DNA of 64,000 nt from JALOKP01 sp963800865 (lineage in GTDB: Bacteria; Acidobacteriota; Polarisedimenticolia; J045): NCBI GenBank assembly GCA_963800865.1, contig CAWDCL010000005.1, positions 1 through 64,000 of the forward strand. The letters run 5' to 3'. Made by a program: the position numbers and the translations under genes. Below, piece after piece: positions 8,048 to 16,538 of the stretch. The first letter of the stretch is position 1, and each line of letters starts with the position of its first letter. Below the pieces are notes generated by a model. It ran no database searches. It was not told the DNA's origin and was given only the letters and a program-made list of their open reading frames with translations.

Positions 8048-11000
8048 TCAGGGACAGGCGTTCGGCGAGGCGTTGATCTCCGCGTCGCGCGGGGCCACCA
8101 GTCCGGTCCCGGGCTCGTCGTACGTCCCGGGGCCTCCGCAGCTCATGGGGCGCACGAGGTACCAGTAGAGTCCCCCGGCGGTCGGTGTCGGATTCGACGT
8201 AGGCCGTGCCCGGCTGATCGTTGGCCAGGCACTGCTGCGTCACGTGGTGTAGTTGCCGCGGTTGCTTGAGAGCAGCGAGCTGAAGCCGCGGACGAGGTCG
8301 TAGCCGGTGGCGCTGGGGATCGGCAGCCACTCGACGAACGTCAGGGTGATGCCCCTCATCAGCGAGACGCGCGCGAAACCGGTCGGCACCGGGGCGTTGT
8401 CGACGATCGTGTCGCAGTTGTCGTCGATCCCGTTGCAGGTCTCCGGTGACGGGAGACCCGGGATGGCGTTGCACTCGGTGGCGGAGCCGTCGAGGCTGCA
8501 GACCTTGTTGCCGGCGCGCTGGCAGGCACCGGCGCCGTTGGCGCAGGCCGCGCCGACGTCGAAGCCGTTGTCGATGTAGGTGTCGCAGTCGTCGTCGATC
8601 CCGTTGCAGGCTCGGGCTCCGGGCGTCCGGGACGCATCGTCGATGACCGCGCCGGCGACGCAGGCGGTCAAGCCGGCCGAGGGCAGGCGCCGACGCCGCA
8701 GCTCGTGGCCGACCGGCACGTAGCCCTCGTCGACGTCGCCGTTGCAGTTGTCGTCGACGCCGTTGCAGGTCGGTCGCTGGGCGGCGGTGCCCGGCGTGCA
8801 GCTGTCCTGGACCAGGCCGGCGACGCAGGAGGTGGTGCCGGTGCCGGCGCAGGCGCCGATGCCGCAGCTCGTGCCGACCGGGACGTAGCCCTCGTCCGCC
8901 GTCGCCGTTGCAGTCGTCGTCGATCGCCGTTGCAGGTCGGTCGCGTGGCGCCGGCGTGCCTGGCGCGCAGCTGTCCTGACCGCGCCGGCGACGCAGGCAG
9001 GTCGTGCCGGTGGCGGCGCAAGCGCCGACGCCGCAGCTCGTGCCGACCGGGACGTAGCCCTCGTCCGCCGTCCCGTTGCAGTTGTCGTCGATGCTGTTGC
9101 AGGTCAGGTCGCTGGCGCGCCGGGGTGCCCGGCGTGCAGCTGTCCTGAACCGCGCCGGCGACGCAGGAGGTCGTGCCGATGCGCAGCGCAGGCCCCGATG
9201 CCGCAGCTCGTGCCGACCGGGACGTAGCCCTCGTCCGCCGTCCCGTTGCAGTTGTCGTCCACGCCGTTGCAGGTCAGGTCGTTCGCAGCCGGGGTGCCCG
9301 GCGTGCAGCTGTCCTGGACCGCGCCGGCGACGCAGGAGGTCGTGCCGGTCGCCAGCGCAGGCCCCGACCCCGCAGCTCGTGCCGACCGGCACGTAGCCCT
9401 CGTCGGCCGTCCCGTTGCAGTTGTCGTCCACGTTGTTGCAGGTCAGGTCGTTGCAGCCGGGGTGCCCGGCGTGCAGCTGTCCTGCACCGCGCCGGCCGAC
9501 GCAGGAGGTCGTGCCGGACGCCGGCAGGCGCCGATGCCGCAGCTCGTGCCGACCGGGACGTAGCCCTCGTCGGCCGTCCCGTTGCAGTTGTCGTCGACGC
9601 CGTTGCAGGTCAGGTCGCTCGCAGCCGGGGTGCCCGGCGTGCAGCTGTCCTGGACCAGGCCGCCGACGCAGAGGTCGTGCCGGTCGCCGGCGCAGGCCCC
9701 GATGCCGCAGCTCGTGCCGACCGGGACGTAGCCCTCGTCCGCCGTCCCGTTGCAGTTGTCGTCGATGCTGTTGCAGGTCAGGTCGCTCGCAGCCGGGGTG
9801 CCCGGCGTGCAGCTGTCCTGGACCGCGCCGGCGACGCAGAAGTCGTGCCGCGTCGCGCAGCGCAGGCCCCGACCCCGCAGCTCGTGCCGACCGGGACGTA
9901 GCCCTCGTCCGCCGTCCCGTTGCAGTTGTCGTCGATGCTGTTGCAGGTCAGGTCGCTGCAGCCGGGGTGCCCGGCGTGCAGCTGTCCTGGACCAGCGCCG
10001 CCGACGCAGGAGGTCGTGCCGGACGCCAGGCAGGCGCCGACGCCGCAGCTCGTGCCGACCGGGCACGTAGCCCTCGTCGGCCGTCCCGTTGCAGTTGTCG
10101 TCGACGCCGTTGCAGGTCAGGTCGTTTGCAGCCGGGGTGCCCGGCGCGCAGCTGTCCTGGACCGCGCCGGCGACGCAGGAGGTCGTGCCGCTCGCGACGC
10201 AGGCGCCGATCCCGCAGCTCGTGCCGACCGGCACGTAGCCCTCGTCCGCCGTCCCGTTGCAGTTGTCGTCGACGTTGTTGCAGGTCGGTCGTCGCAGCCG
10301 GGGTGCCCGGCGTGCAGCTGTCCTGCACCAGGCCGGCGACGCAGGAGGTCGTGCCGGACGCCAGACAGGCGCCGATTCCGCAGCTCGTGCCGACCGGCAC
10401 GTAGCCCTCATCCGCCGTCCCGTTGCAGTTGTCGTCCACGTTGTTGCAGGTCAGGTCGTTCGCAGCCGGGGTGCCCGGCGCGCAGCTGTCCTGCACCAGG
10501 CCGCCGACGCAGGACGTCGAGCCGGACGCCAGGCAGGCGCCGATTCCGCAGCTCGTGCCGACCGGGACGTAGCCCTCGTCCGCCGTCCCGTTGCAGTTGT
10601 CGTCGACGCCGTTGCAGGTCAGGTCGCTGGCAGCCGGGGTGCCCGGCGTGCAGCTGTCCTGGACCGGCCGCCGACGCAGGAGGTCGTGCCGGACGCCAGG
10701 CAGGCCCCGATGCCGCAGCTCGTGCCGACCGGGACGTAGCCCTCATCCGCCGTCCCGTTGCAGTTGTCGTCGACGTTGTTGCAGGTCAGGTCGTTCGCAG
10801 CTCGGGGTGCCCGGCGTGCAGCTGTCCTGGACCAGCGCCGCCGACGCAGGAGGTCGTGCCGGACGCAGGCAGGCCCCGACTCCGCAGCTCGTGCCGACCG
10901 GGACGTAGCCCTCGTCCGCCGTCCCGTTGCAGTTGTCGTCGATCCCGTTGCAGGTCAGGTCGCTTGCAGCCGGGGCCCCCGGCGTGCAGCTGTCCTGCAC

Positions 11001-14000
11001 CGGGCCGCCGACGCAGGACGTCGAGCCGGACGCCGCACAGGCCCCGATCCCGCAGCTCGTGCCGACCGGCACGTAGCCCTCGTCGGCCGTCCCGTTGCAG
11101 TTGTCGTCCACGTTGTTGCAGGTCAGGTCGTTCGCGGCCGGAGTGCCCGGCGTGCAGCTGTCCTGGACCGCGCCGGCGACGCAGGACGTCGTGCCGGACG
11201 CCAGGCAGGCGCCGATCCCGCAGTTCGTGCCGACCGGGATGTAGCCCTCATCCGCGGTCCCGTTGCAGTTGTCGTCGACGTTGTTGCAGGTCAGGTCGTT
11301 CGCAGCCGGGGTGCCCGGCGTGCAGCTGTCCTGGACCGCGCCGGCGACGCAGGAGGTCGTACCGGACGCCAAGCAGGCCCCGATCCCGCAGCTCGTGCCG
11401 ACCGGGACGTAGCCCTCATCCGCGGTCCCGTTGCAGTTGTCGTCGATGTTGTTGCAGGTCAGGTCGCTGGGCGCCGGGGTGCCCGGCGTGCAGCTGTCCT
11501 GCACCAGGCCGCCGACGCAGGAGGTCGTGCCGCTGGCGACGCAAGCCCCGATCCCGCAGCTCGTGCCGACCGGCACGTAGCCCTCGTCGGCCGTCCCGTT
11601 GCAGTTGTCGTCGACCCCGTTGCAGGTCAGGTCGCTTGCAGCCGGGGCCCCCGGCGTGCAGCTGTCCTGCACCAGGCCGCCGACGCAGGACGTCGAGCCG
11701 GACGCCGCACAGGCCCCGATCCCGCAGCTCGTGCCGACCGGCACGTAGCCCTCATCCGCGGTCCCGTTGCAGTTGTCGTCCACGTTGTTACAGGTCAGGT
11801 CGTTCGCAGCCGGGGTCCCCGGCGAGCAGCTGTCCTGCACCAGGCCGCCGACGCAGGAGGTCGTGCCGCTCGCGACGCAGGCCCCGATCCCGCAGCTCGT
11901 GCCGACCGGAAGGTACCCGTCATCGTTGATACCGTCACAGTCCTGATCCGCACCGTCGCAGCTCGTGTCCGGAGTGGCGCCAGCGAATGGATCACATGTG
12001 CTGCCACCCCAGATCCCGGCGGTGCAGGTCTCTGCGCCGACATTTCCGACACACGCTCCAAGGCCGCACGTCGTCGGACGGGTCAACAGCTCGTCTGTCT
12101 GGCCGTCGCAGTCATCGTCCACGTTGTTGCACGTTTCGAGGTTGTCGCCGGTCGCGTCATTGCAGGTCAGCGACCCGGCCGTGCAGATCCTCGTACCCTC
12201 GGCGCACAGGTCGCTGTCCGGACCGTCGCACGCGACGCCCAGCCCCGGGTCCTCCGAGCCATCCGGGCTCGCCGGGTCGCAGTCGTCGTTCAGTCCGTTG
12301 CAGAGGTCCAGCGTATTGCCGGTCGTGTCGCCGCAGCCCGCCACGCCTGCCGTGCAGAAGTAGGTGCCCTCCCTGCACAGGTCACTGTCCGGACCGTCGC
12401 ACCCCTGGCCGTACCAATCCTCTCCCGATCCGTCCGGCGTACTCGGGTCGCAGTCGTCGTCCAGGCCGTTGCAGAGGTCCGGCGAGTCATCGGTCGGATC
12501 CTCGCAGATCAGCGAGCCGAGGATGCAGATCTTCGATCCCTCCAAGCACAGGTCGCTGTCCGGACCGTCGCACGCCGCGCCCAGCCCCGGATCTTCCGAC
12601 CCATCCGCGCTGGCCGGGTCGCAGTCGTCGTCCGTCCCGTTGCAGATGTCCAGCGCATTTCCGGTGGCGTCGTTGCAGCTCACCGTCCCGCCGGAGCAGA
12701 CCGTCGTCCCCTCGAGACACAGGTCGCCGTCGGGGCCGTCGCACGCCACGCCGACCGTCGGATCACCCGACCCGTCCACCGTCGCCGGGTTGCAGTCGTC
12801 GTCCGTCCCGTTGCAGACGTCCGGCGCGTTGCCCGTGAGATCGCTGCAGGCCTGCACGCCGGCCGTACAGGAGTACGTCCCCTCCGCGCACAGGTCCGTG
12901 TCCGCGCCGTCGCACGCCTGCCCCACCCAGGGCTCCGCCGAGCCATCCGCCGTCGCCGGGTCGCAGTCGTCGTCCGTCCCGTTGCACAGGTCGACCGTGC
13001 TCCCCGTCGCGTCGTTGCAGCTCAGCGACCCGGCCGTGCAGACCGTCGCCCCTTCCTTGCACAGATCGCTGTCCGGGCCGTCGCAGGCCACGCCCAGCCC
13101 CGGATCCTCCGACCCGTCCACGCTGGCCGGGTCGCAGTCGTCATCCGTCCCGTTGCACAGGTCGACCGTGCTCCCCGTCGCGTCGTTGCAGGTCAGCGCG
13201 CCCGCCGTGCAAACCGTCGTCCCTTCCGCGCACAGGTCGCTGTCCGGACCGTCGCACCCGACACCCAGACCCGGGTCCCCCGACCCGTCCGCCGTCGCGG
13301 GATTGCAGTCGTCGTCCGCCCCGTTGCACAGGTCCGGATCCGCGTCGTTCGGATCGCTGCACGCCTGCGCCCCGGCCGTGCACGTAAACGCGCCCTCGGC
13401 GCACAGGTCGACATCCGTCCCGTCGCACGCCTGCCCGTACCAGGTCTCCCCCGCCCCGTCCGCGGTCCCGGCGTTGCAGTCGTCGTCCTTCCCGTTGCAC
13501 AGCTCGGCCCGGCCCGGGTTGATCAGCGGGTCCACGTCGTCGCAGTCCCCGTCCACCGCGCGCCAGTAGGGCGGCGGCGCGGGCGGCGTGCAGGCCGTGA
13601 TCGAGCCCGTTGCCGCACCGTAACCGTCATTGTCCTCGTCGCGATACCACGTGGGCGCCGACACCCCCGGGTCCGCGTCGTCCGTCAGCCCGTCGCAGTC
13701 GTTGTCCTTGCCGTCGCAGATCTCCGGCGCGCCCGGGTACACCGCCCCGTCGTTCGGCGCGCAGTCACCGTTGCACGCGGTGACCCCATCCCCGTCGCGA
13801 TCGACGTTGTCGCAGATCGAGACCAGGCCGTCGTCGAGGTTGGTCGAGATCGTGCCCTCGTTGACGGAGCCCCGCGTCAGGTTGAGCGGCGTGGCCTCGC
13901 CGATCACGCCGATCACGTTGAAGACGACCTCAGCGATTGGCCCGAAGCCCGAGAGCGGCGCCGTGCCGAAGAGCGAGATCTTGACTTCGCCGGGGGTCGC

Positions 14001-14650
14001 CAGGTTGGGGGTCAGCGTCATGCTGCCCGTCAGCGCGGTCTTGTTCACCGCCGTCGCCGTCAGGATCGTCGAGTTGAACTTGAGCGTGATGTCGATCCCC
14101 TCCGCGCCGTTGGCAGGCGCCAGGGAGATCGGGACCGTGATCGTCGTCGCCGGGCCGGTCTTGAGCCCGTCCGGCACGCTCATCACCGCCGTCCGGCTGA
14201 CGACGCTGATGCTGCTGCCTGGCACGTCGACGAGATCGCGCCGGCATTCAGCGTGCAGTTCACCCAGGTCAGCGCCGACGATGTCCCCGTCGCCCCGAGC
14301 ACCCGGAACACCACCCACGCAACCTCGCCCTTGCCCGCCAGCGGCCCACCGAACGACAGCGACGCGCTGACCTGTCCCGGCGTCGCGAGGTTCGAGCTGA
14401 GCGCGAAGCCGTCGGTGTACGCGGTGAGGTACACACCGGTCGCCTGCAGCACGGCAGGATCGTAGGTGAACAGAAAGTCCATCGCGGTAACACCGTCCGC
14501 GGGGTCGACCACGACGGGGACGACAAGATCGTGACCGGTTCCTCCGTTCTGCGCGGGCTGCAGCGTCACCGTGGCGGCCGTCGCGGCGAAGCTGCCGCAG
14601 AGCACCACGAGGACGACCAATGCCGAAGCAAGGACGTGAGTCCGGTTCAT
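8048..14650 (-). CDS. secreted cohesin-domain protein with MopE-like tandem repeats and conserved C-terminal domain
   Basis: About 2,200 residues. A signal peptide (residues 1-26, ending ATAATV) is followed by two cohesin-like beta-sandwich domains (residues about 27-140 and 145-285; both show FxxTYDPAVLQAT or LKFNSTILTAT, then NLATPGxV). Then come eight Cys/Asp-rich units of about 57 residues (CNGTDDDCDPAxxDGS) and twenty units of 56 residues (CNNVDDNCNGTADEGYVPV). The C-terminus holds further CNGIDDDCD units, a domain with ATGYDLVRG and YWYLVRPMSCGGPGTY, and the stop at 8048. The repeats belong to the putative metal-binding MopE family seen in myxobacteria and other bacteria with large secreted proteins. 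One frameshift near 14235 splits the first cohesin from the rest, and roughly one indel per unit breaks the frame below 10.9 kb. The total length is still a multiple of three. Likely a cell-surface or matrix protein binding metal ions. Confidence 0.75.
8240..8719 (-). CDS. 3' segment of the cohesin/MopE gene: last Cys-rich units and start of the conserved C-terminal domain
   Basis: This frame holds ACNGIDDDCDTYIDNGFDVG and ETCNGIDDNCDTIVDN, then FVEWLPIPSATGYDLVRG. The frame ends at NYTT, but the next frame continues with QQCLANDQPGTAYVESDT and a third with GGLYWYLVRPMSCGG, then INASPNACP and a stop at 8048. The C-terminal domain matches the end of the M4 peptidase at 30.6-31.0 kb (GYDLVRG, CLANDAPE, FFYLVRGVSCAGSGTF). 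Confidence 0.7.
   Translation of the reverse strand: MPVGHELRRRRLPSAGLTACVAGAVIDDASRTPGARACNGIDDDCDTYIDNGFDVGAACANGAGACQRAGNKVCSLDGSATECNAIPGLPSPETCNGIDDNCDTIVDNAPVPTGFARVSLMRGITLTFVEWLPIPSATGYDLVRGFSSLLSSNRGNYTT
8700..11950 (-). repeat. tandem array of twenty 168-bp coding units
   Basis: The plus-strand landmark GCCGACCGG recurs at 11901, 11733, 11565, 11397, 11229, 11061 and 10893 with exact 168-bp spacing, then at 10724, 10557, 10389, 10223, 10054, 9886, 9716, 9548, 9381, 9212, 9042, 8873 and 8708 with spacings of 165-170. Each unit encodes 56 residues of MopE-like sequence. The exact spacing in the upstream part and the jitter in the downstream part mark a change from intact to frame-broken repeats at about 10.9 kb. 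Confidence 0.9.
10743..14318 (-). CDS. central segment of the cohesin/MopE gene: cohesin domain 2 and the intact repeat units
   Basis: This 1,191-residue open frame carries cohesin domain 2 (from about 14230), a DxDxDG calcium-type motif (VDRDGDGVTACNGDC), a unit with WYRDEDNDGYG typical of MopE-type binding motifs, eight 57-residue units, and about eight perfectly phased 56-residue units before the frame is lost near 10.8 kb. The first residues of the frame (before VDVPGSS) are out-of-frame sequence, not a true start. Confidence 0.75.
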   Translation of the reverse strand: MGGVPGARGDGDIVGADLGELHAECRRDLVDVPGSSISVVSRTAVMSVPDGLKTGPATTITVPISLAPANGAEGIDITLKFNSTILTATAVNKTALTGSMTLTPNLATPGEVKISLFGTAPLSGFGPIAEVVFNVIGVIGEATPLNLTRGSVNEGTISTNLDDGLVSICDNVDRDGDGVTACNGDCAPNDGAVYPGAPEICDGKDNDCDGLTDDADPGVSAPTWYRDEDNDGYGAATGSITACTPPAPPPYWRAVDGDCDDVDPLINPGRAELCNGKDDDCNAGTADGAGETWYGQACDGTDVDLCAEGAFTCTAGAQACSDPNDADPDLCNGADDDCNPATADGSGDPGLGVGCDGPDSDLCAEGTTVCTAGALTCNDATGSTVDLCNGTDDDCDPASVDGSEDPGLGVACDGPDSDLCKEGATVCTAGSLSCNDATGSTVDLCNGTDDDCDPATADGSAEPWVGQACDGADTDLCAEGTYSCTAGVQACSDLTGNAPDVCNGTDDDCNPATVDGSGDPTVGVACDGPDGDLCLEGTTVCSGGTVSCNDATGNALDICNGTDDDCDPASADGSEDPGLGAACDGPDSDLCLEGSKICILGSLICEDPTDDSPDLCNGLDDDCDPSTPDGSGEDWYGQGCDGPDSDLCREGTYFCTAGVAGCGDTTGNTLDLCNGLNDDCDPASPDGSEDPGLGVACDGPDSDLCAEGTRICTAGSLTCNDATGDNLETCNNVDDDCDGQTDELLTRPTTCGLGACVGNVGAETCTAGIWGGSTCDPFAGATPDTSCDGADQDCDGINDDGYLPVGTSCGIGACVASGTTSCVGGLVQDSCSPGTPAANDLTCNNVDDNCNGTADEGYVPVGTSCGIGACAASGSTSCVGGLVQDSCTPGAPAASDLTCNGVDDNCNGTADEGYVPVGTSCGIGACVASGTTSCVGGLVQDSCTPGTPAPSDLTCNNIDDNCNGTADEGYVPVGTSCGIGACLASGTTSCVAGAVQDSCTPGTPAANDLTCNNVDDNCNGTADEGYIPVGTNCGIGACLASGTTSCVAGAVQDSCTPGTPAANDLTCNNVDDNCNGTADEGYVPVGTSCGIGACAASGSTSCVGGPVQDSCTPGAPAASDLTCNGIDDNCNGTADEGYVPVGTSCGVGACLRPARPPASAALVQDSCTPGTPSCERPDLQQRRRQLQRDGG
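12130..13500 (-). repeat. tandem array of eight 171-bp coding units with three-unit super-period
   Basis: Units of 57 residues start at CNGxDDDC; for example the TCGCAG landmark recurs at 13132 and 12961, 171 bases apart. Units 1, 4 and 7 carry a W-Y/V-GQ motif and a CTAGVQAC-type ending. The others carry a GLG or TVG motif and CTAGxLxCND. This gives a higher-order period of three units (about 513 bp), evidence of block duplication. The array is entirely in frame. Confidence 0.8.
14183..14650 (-). CDS. 5' segment of the cohesin/MopE gene: signal peptide and cohesin domain 1
   Basis: The ATG at 14650 is preceded by an AAGGGGGG-type ribosome binding site. The frame encodes a signal peptide and cohesin domain 1, ending at LNAGAISST. 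It then runs into nonsense, while the same protein resumes one frame over with VDVPGSSISVVSR. The break lies near 14225-14245, in a stretch without long homopolymers. Confidence 0.75.
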   Translation of the reverse strand: MNRTHVLASALVVLVVLCGSFAATAATVTLQPAQNGGTGHDLVVPVVVDPADGVTAMDFLFTYDPAVLQATGVYLTAYTDGFALSSNLATPGQVSASLSFGGPLAGKGEVAWVVFRVLGATGTSSALTWVNCTLNAGAISSTCQAAASASSAGRR

Positions 14651-14661
14651 GTTCCCCCCTT

Positions 14662-14817
14662 CACCGCCCCCACTGGCGGTGGAGTCGACCCCCTCCGGCG
14701 CGAGCCGGAGTCAAGTGACGTGCGCCATCCTAGGCGCGGCGCTCGTCCGCAACAGTCCGAGCAAACCGGGTAATGTCGATTTCTGTTTGGCCGGACTTAC
14801 GCCTCGCGAAGCGCGAG
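14662..14817 (-). promoter_or_regulatory. structured leader upstream of the cohesin/MopE gene
   Basis: There are four inverted repeats in a row: CACCGCC/GGCGGTG with a 6-base loop (14662-14681), CTCCGGC/GCCGGAG with a 4-base loop (14693-14710), a 13-base imperfect pair AGTCCGAGCAAAC/GTTTGGCCGGACT with an 18-base loop (14754-14797), and CTCGCG/CGCGAG with a 3-base loop (14803-14817). They lie directly upstream of the ribosome binding site at 14654-14660. They could form a structured 5' untranslated region of the minus-strand transcript. No known riboswitch core was recognised. Confidence 0.45.
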
Positions 14818-15425
14818 ACGACCGTTTCTGCGAGGCTCTCGCAGGGACGCTCGGCACGCCGCTCGCGCTGCATCTTCTCTTGTAGCCGCAGGCCAACCCC
14901 CAGATGCTCGAGATGGATGCGTACGCCGAACACAACCTCCGGCAAGTCAATATTTCGGTCGATTTCGACGTCGCTTTTCCGAGTGCTTGAAGTGAGTTCA
15001 CAGCGCCGCGGCTTACACGGACGCGAAGTGTCGCTGTCGTAGCGGCAGGGAATTCCGTTCAACTCCGCGCGTCGACCGATCTGTCGATCCCATCAGTTGT
15101 TCAATTTCCGCGCCGGCGGGGGCACCCGTGCGGCTAGCGCTCGTGCCGCGGTGCTCGCGCAATCGAAAGAGCCGTCACGAGTTCGGACGCGCCGCGCGCT
15201 CGGGCGGGCCGGTGCGCGAGGCGGCGGTCGGTTGCGCTCGCGGGACCCCGGAAGGCACCGGGGAGCGTATTGACCATCGGCGAACTCCGCGGACGAGGAA
15301 GTTCGCCGCGCCCTGGCCCGACGGCGATGGCGGCCCGCCGCGGCCCCGCCGGGCCGCCGACTCAGCGGCTCGTCCGGACGGGAATCCGCGGCCGCCGGAG
15401 GGAGCGCGCCGCCAGACCGGGGTTA

Positions 15426-15442
15426 GCTTTGCACTGCAAAGC
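15426..15442. promoter_or_regulatory. palindromic operator GCTTTGCACTGCAAAGC
   Basis: A perfect 8-bp inverted repeat around a single central base ends two bases before the -35 box of the following promoter. A repressor bound here would block RNA polymerase. The downstream pair encodes a winged-helix regulator, so autoregulation is the simplest guess. Confidence 0.6.
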
Positions 15443-15444
15443 AC

Positions 15445-15473
15445 TTGACACAGCCCCTTCCCGGCCGTACTTT
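15445..15473 (+). promoter_or_regulatory. sigma70-type promoter, probably giving a leaderless or near-leaderless mRNA
   Basis: A consensus -35 box TTGACA (15445-15450), a 17-base spacer and a -10-like TACTTT (15468-15473) are followed by only 8 bases before the ATG at 15482. The predicted start of transcription therefore falls at or next to the start codon, and there is no Shine-Dalgarno sequence. Confidence 0.6.
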
Positions 15474-15481
15474 TCCCCTCG

Positions 15482-16105
15482 ATGACCGCCCCCGCCCCCG
15501 CCCGCCCGGAGCGCCCCGACCCCACCCCCCCGACCGCGCTCCACGAGCACGCGCTCGACAACCTGCGCTTCATCCGCCGGGCGATGGAGCGGGCCTCGGC
15601 CTTCACCGCGGTCCCCGGCTGGGGCACGGTGCTGGTCGGCTTCACCGCGCTCGCCGCCGCGGTGATCGCCTCGCGCGCCCCCGGCCGCGCCGAGTGGGTG
15701 ACCGCCTGGCTGGTCGAGGCCGCGCTCGCGCTGGCGATCGCCGTGCTGGCGATCGTGCGCAAGGCGCGGCGCGCGCAGGTCCCGCTGTTCTCCGGGCCGG
15801 GGCTGAAGTTCGCCTGCGGCTTCGCGCCGCCGATGGTCGCCGGCGGGTTCGTGACGCTGGCGCTGTGGCGCGCGGCCGGCTACGCGCTGCTCCCCGGCAG
15901 CTGGCTGCTGCTCTACGGCACGGCGGTCGTGACCGGCGGCGCGTTCTCGGTGCGGATCATCCCGGTGATGGGGCTGTCGTTCATGGCGCTCGGCGCGCTG
16001 GCGCTGTTCGCGCCGCCGTCGCTGGGCGACCTCCTGCTGGCGCTGGGATTCGGCGGCCTGCACATCCTGTTCGGCGTGCTGATCGCGAGGAGGTACGGTG
16101 GCTAG
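15482..16105 (+). CDS. integral membrane protein, partner of an HTH regulator
   Basis: This 207-residue protein has a cytoplasmic N-terminus of about 45 residues and then five or six hydrophobic segments (residues about 45-63, 78-95, 115-133, 138-155, 160-190). A conserved-looking ALDNLRFIRRAMERA motif precedes the first membrane segment. I recognise no enzymatic motif. The gene overlaps the downstream regulator by 8 bases, so the two are translationally coupled, and the pair resembles membrane protein/winged-helix regulator pairs seen in acidobacterial and other genomes. Function unknown; possibly a sensor or an anti-regulator that controls the partner. The promoter has an operator-like palindrome. 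The ATG at 15482 is favoured because it sits at the expected transcription start. Confidence 0.75.
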   Translation: MTAPAPARPERPDPTPPTALHEHALDNLRFIRRAMERASAFTAVPGWGTVLVGFTALAAAVIASRAPGRAEWVTAWLVEAALALAIAVLAIVRKARRAQVPLFSGPGLKFACGFAPPMVAGGFVTLALWRAAGYALLPGSWLLLYGTAVVTGGAFSVRIIPVMGLSFMALGALALFAPPSLGDLLLALGFGGLHILFGVLIARRYGG

Positions 16106-16538
16106 ATCGTCGTCGGCCCGGGCGCGGCGCAAGGGCGCCGCGGCCGAGGAGACCCCGTCCATGACCGCCGTGCGCGGCGGCGCGTCCGGCGTCGGAACCG
16201 GCGCCCCGGCCGGGAACGGGGCCGGCGCGGACGCCGCCGCGGCCGCCGCGGAACTGGACCGCATCATCCACGAGCGGATCCGCCTGGGGATCCTCTCCGC
16301 CCTCGCCGTGACCGAGACGCTCTCCTTCAACGACCTCAAGCAGATGCTCGAGACGACCGACGGCAACCTCTCCGTGCACGCCCGCAAGCTGGAAGAGGCG
16401 GGCTACGTGCTGTGCGAGAAGTCGTTCGCCGGCAGGATCCCGCGCACCGAGTTCCGCATCACCCCCGGCGGCCGGCGGGCCCTGCAGCGCTACCTGGACC
16501 ACATGGAAGCGCTGATCCACGCCGTGCGCGACCGCTGA
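16098..16538 (+). CDS. winged-helix transcriptional regulator (HTH_34/MarR-like)
   Basis: The protein has 146 residues, with a GTG start preceded by GAGGAGG (16087-16093) inside the end of the upstream gene. Residues 1-50 are Ala/Gly-rich and probably disordered. Residues 52-146 form a winged helix: IHERIRLGILSALAVTETLSF (helix 1-2), NDLKQMLETTDGNLSVHARKLEEAGYV (recognition helix region), then a wing with RTEFRITPGGRRAL. This is the HTH_34 type of single-domain regulator, related to ArsR/MarR proteins. It probably binds the palindrome at 15426-15442 and controls its own operon together with the membrane protein. No ligand pocket can be identified from sequence. Confidence 0.8.
   Translation: MARSSSARARRKGAAAEETPSMTAVRGGASGVGTGAPAGNGAGADAAAAAAELDRIIHERIRLGILSALAVTETLSFNDLKQMLETTDGNLSVHARKLEEAGYVLCEKSFAGRIPRTEFRITPGGRRALQRYLDHMEALIHAVRDR

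Larger units (their letters stand above)
14651..15481. other. non-coding interval with a series of hairpins
   Basis: This 831-base gap separates the divergent cohesin gene (start 14650) and the membrane protein gene (start 15482). Base composition between 14740 and 15120 is less GC-rich than in the surrounding genes. A 110-residue open frame on the minus strand (15062-14730) has no family features and atypical codon use, so I do not call it. The left third holds four consecutive inverted repeats (14662-14817) and the right end holds an operator and promoter (15426-15473). I see nothing in the rest. Confidence 0.6.

Noticed and set aside
8700..13500. CRISPR array
   Set aside because: Spacing is 168-171 bp without unique spacers, and the repeats encode an open protein frame.
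10758..14465. Long plus-strand open frame of 1,235 residues
   Set aside because: It is the antisense of the MopE repeats; its Arg/Ala/Val-rich translation has no domain, and the minus strand encodes cohesin and MopE blocks.
14754..14797. GEMM (cyclic di-GMP) riboswitch
   Set aside because: An inverted repeat and GCAAA are present, but the conserved core (tetraloop receptor and adjacent stems) is not.
14730..15062. Minus-strand ORF of 110 residues in the hairpin interval
   Set aside because: No family features, codon use unlike neighbours, no ribosome binding site, and it crosses inverted repeats.
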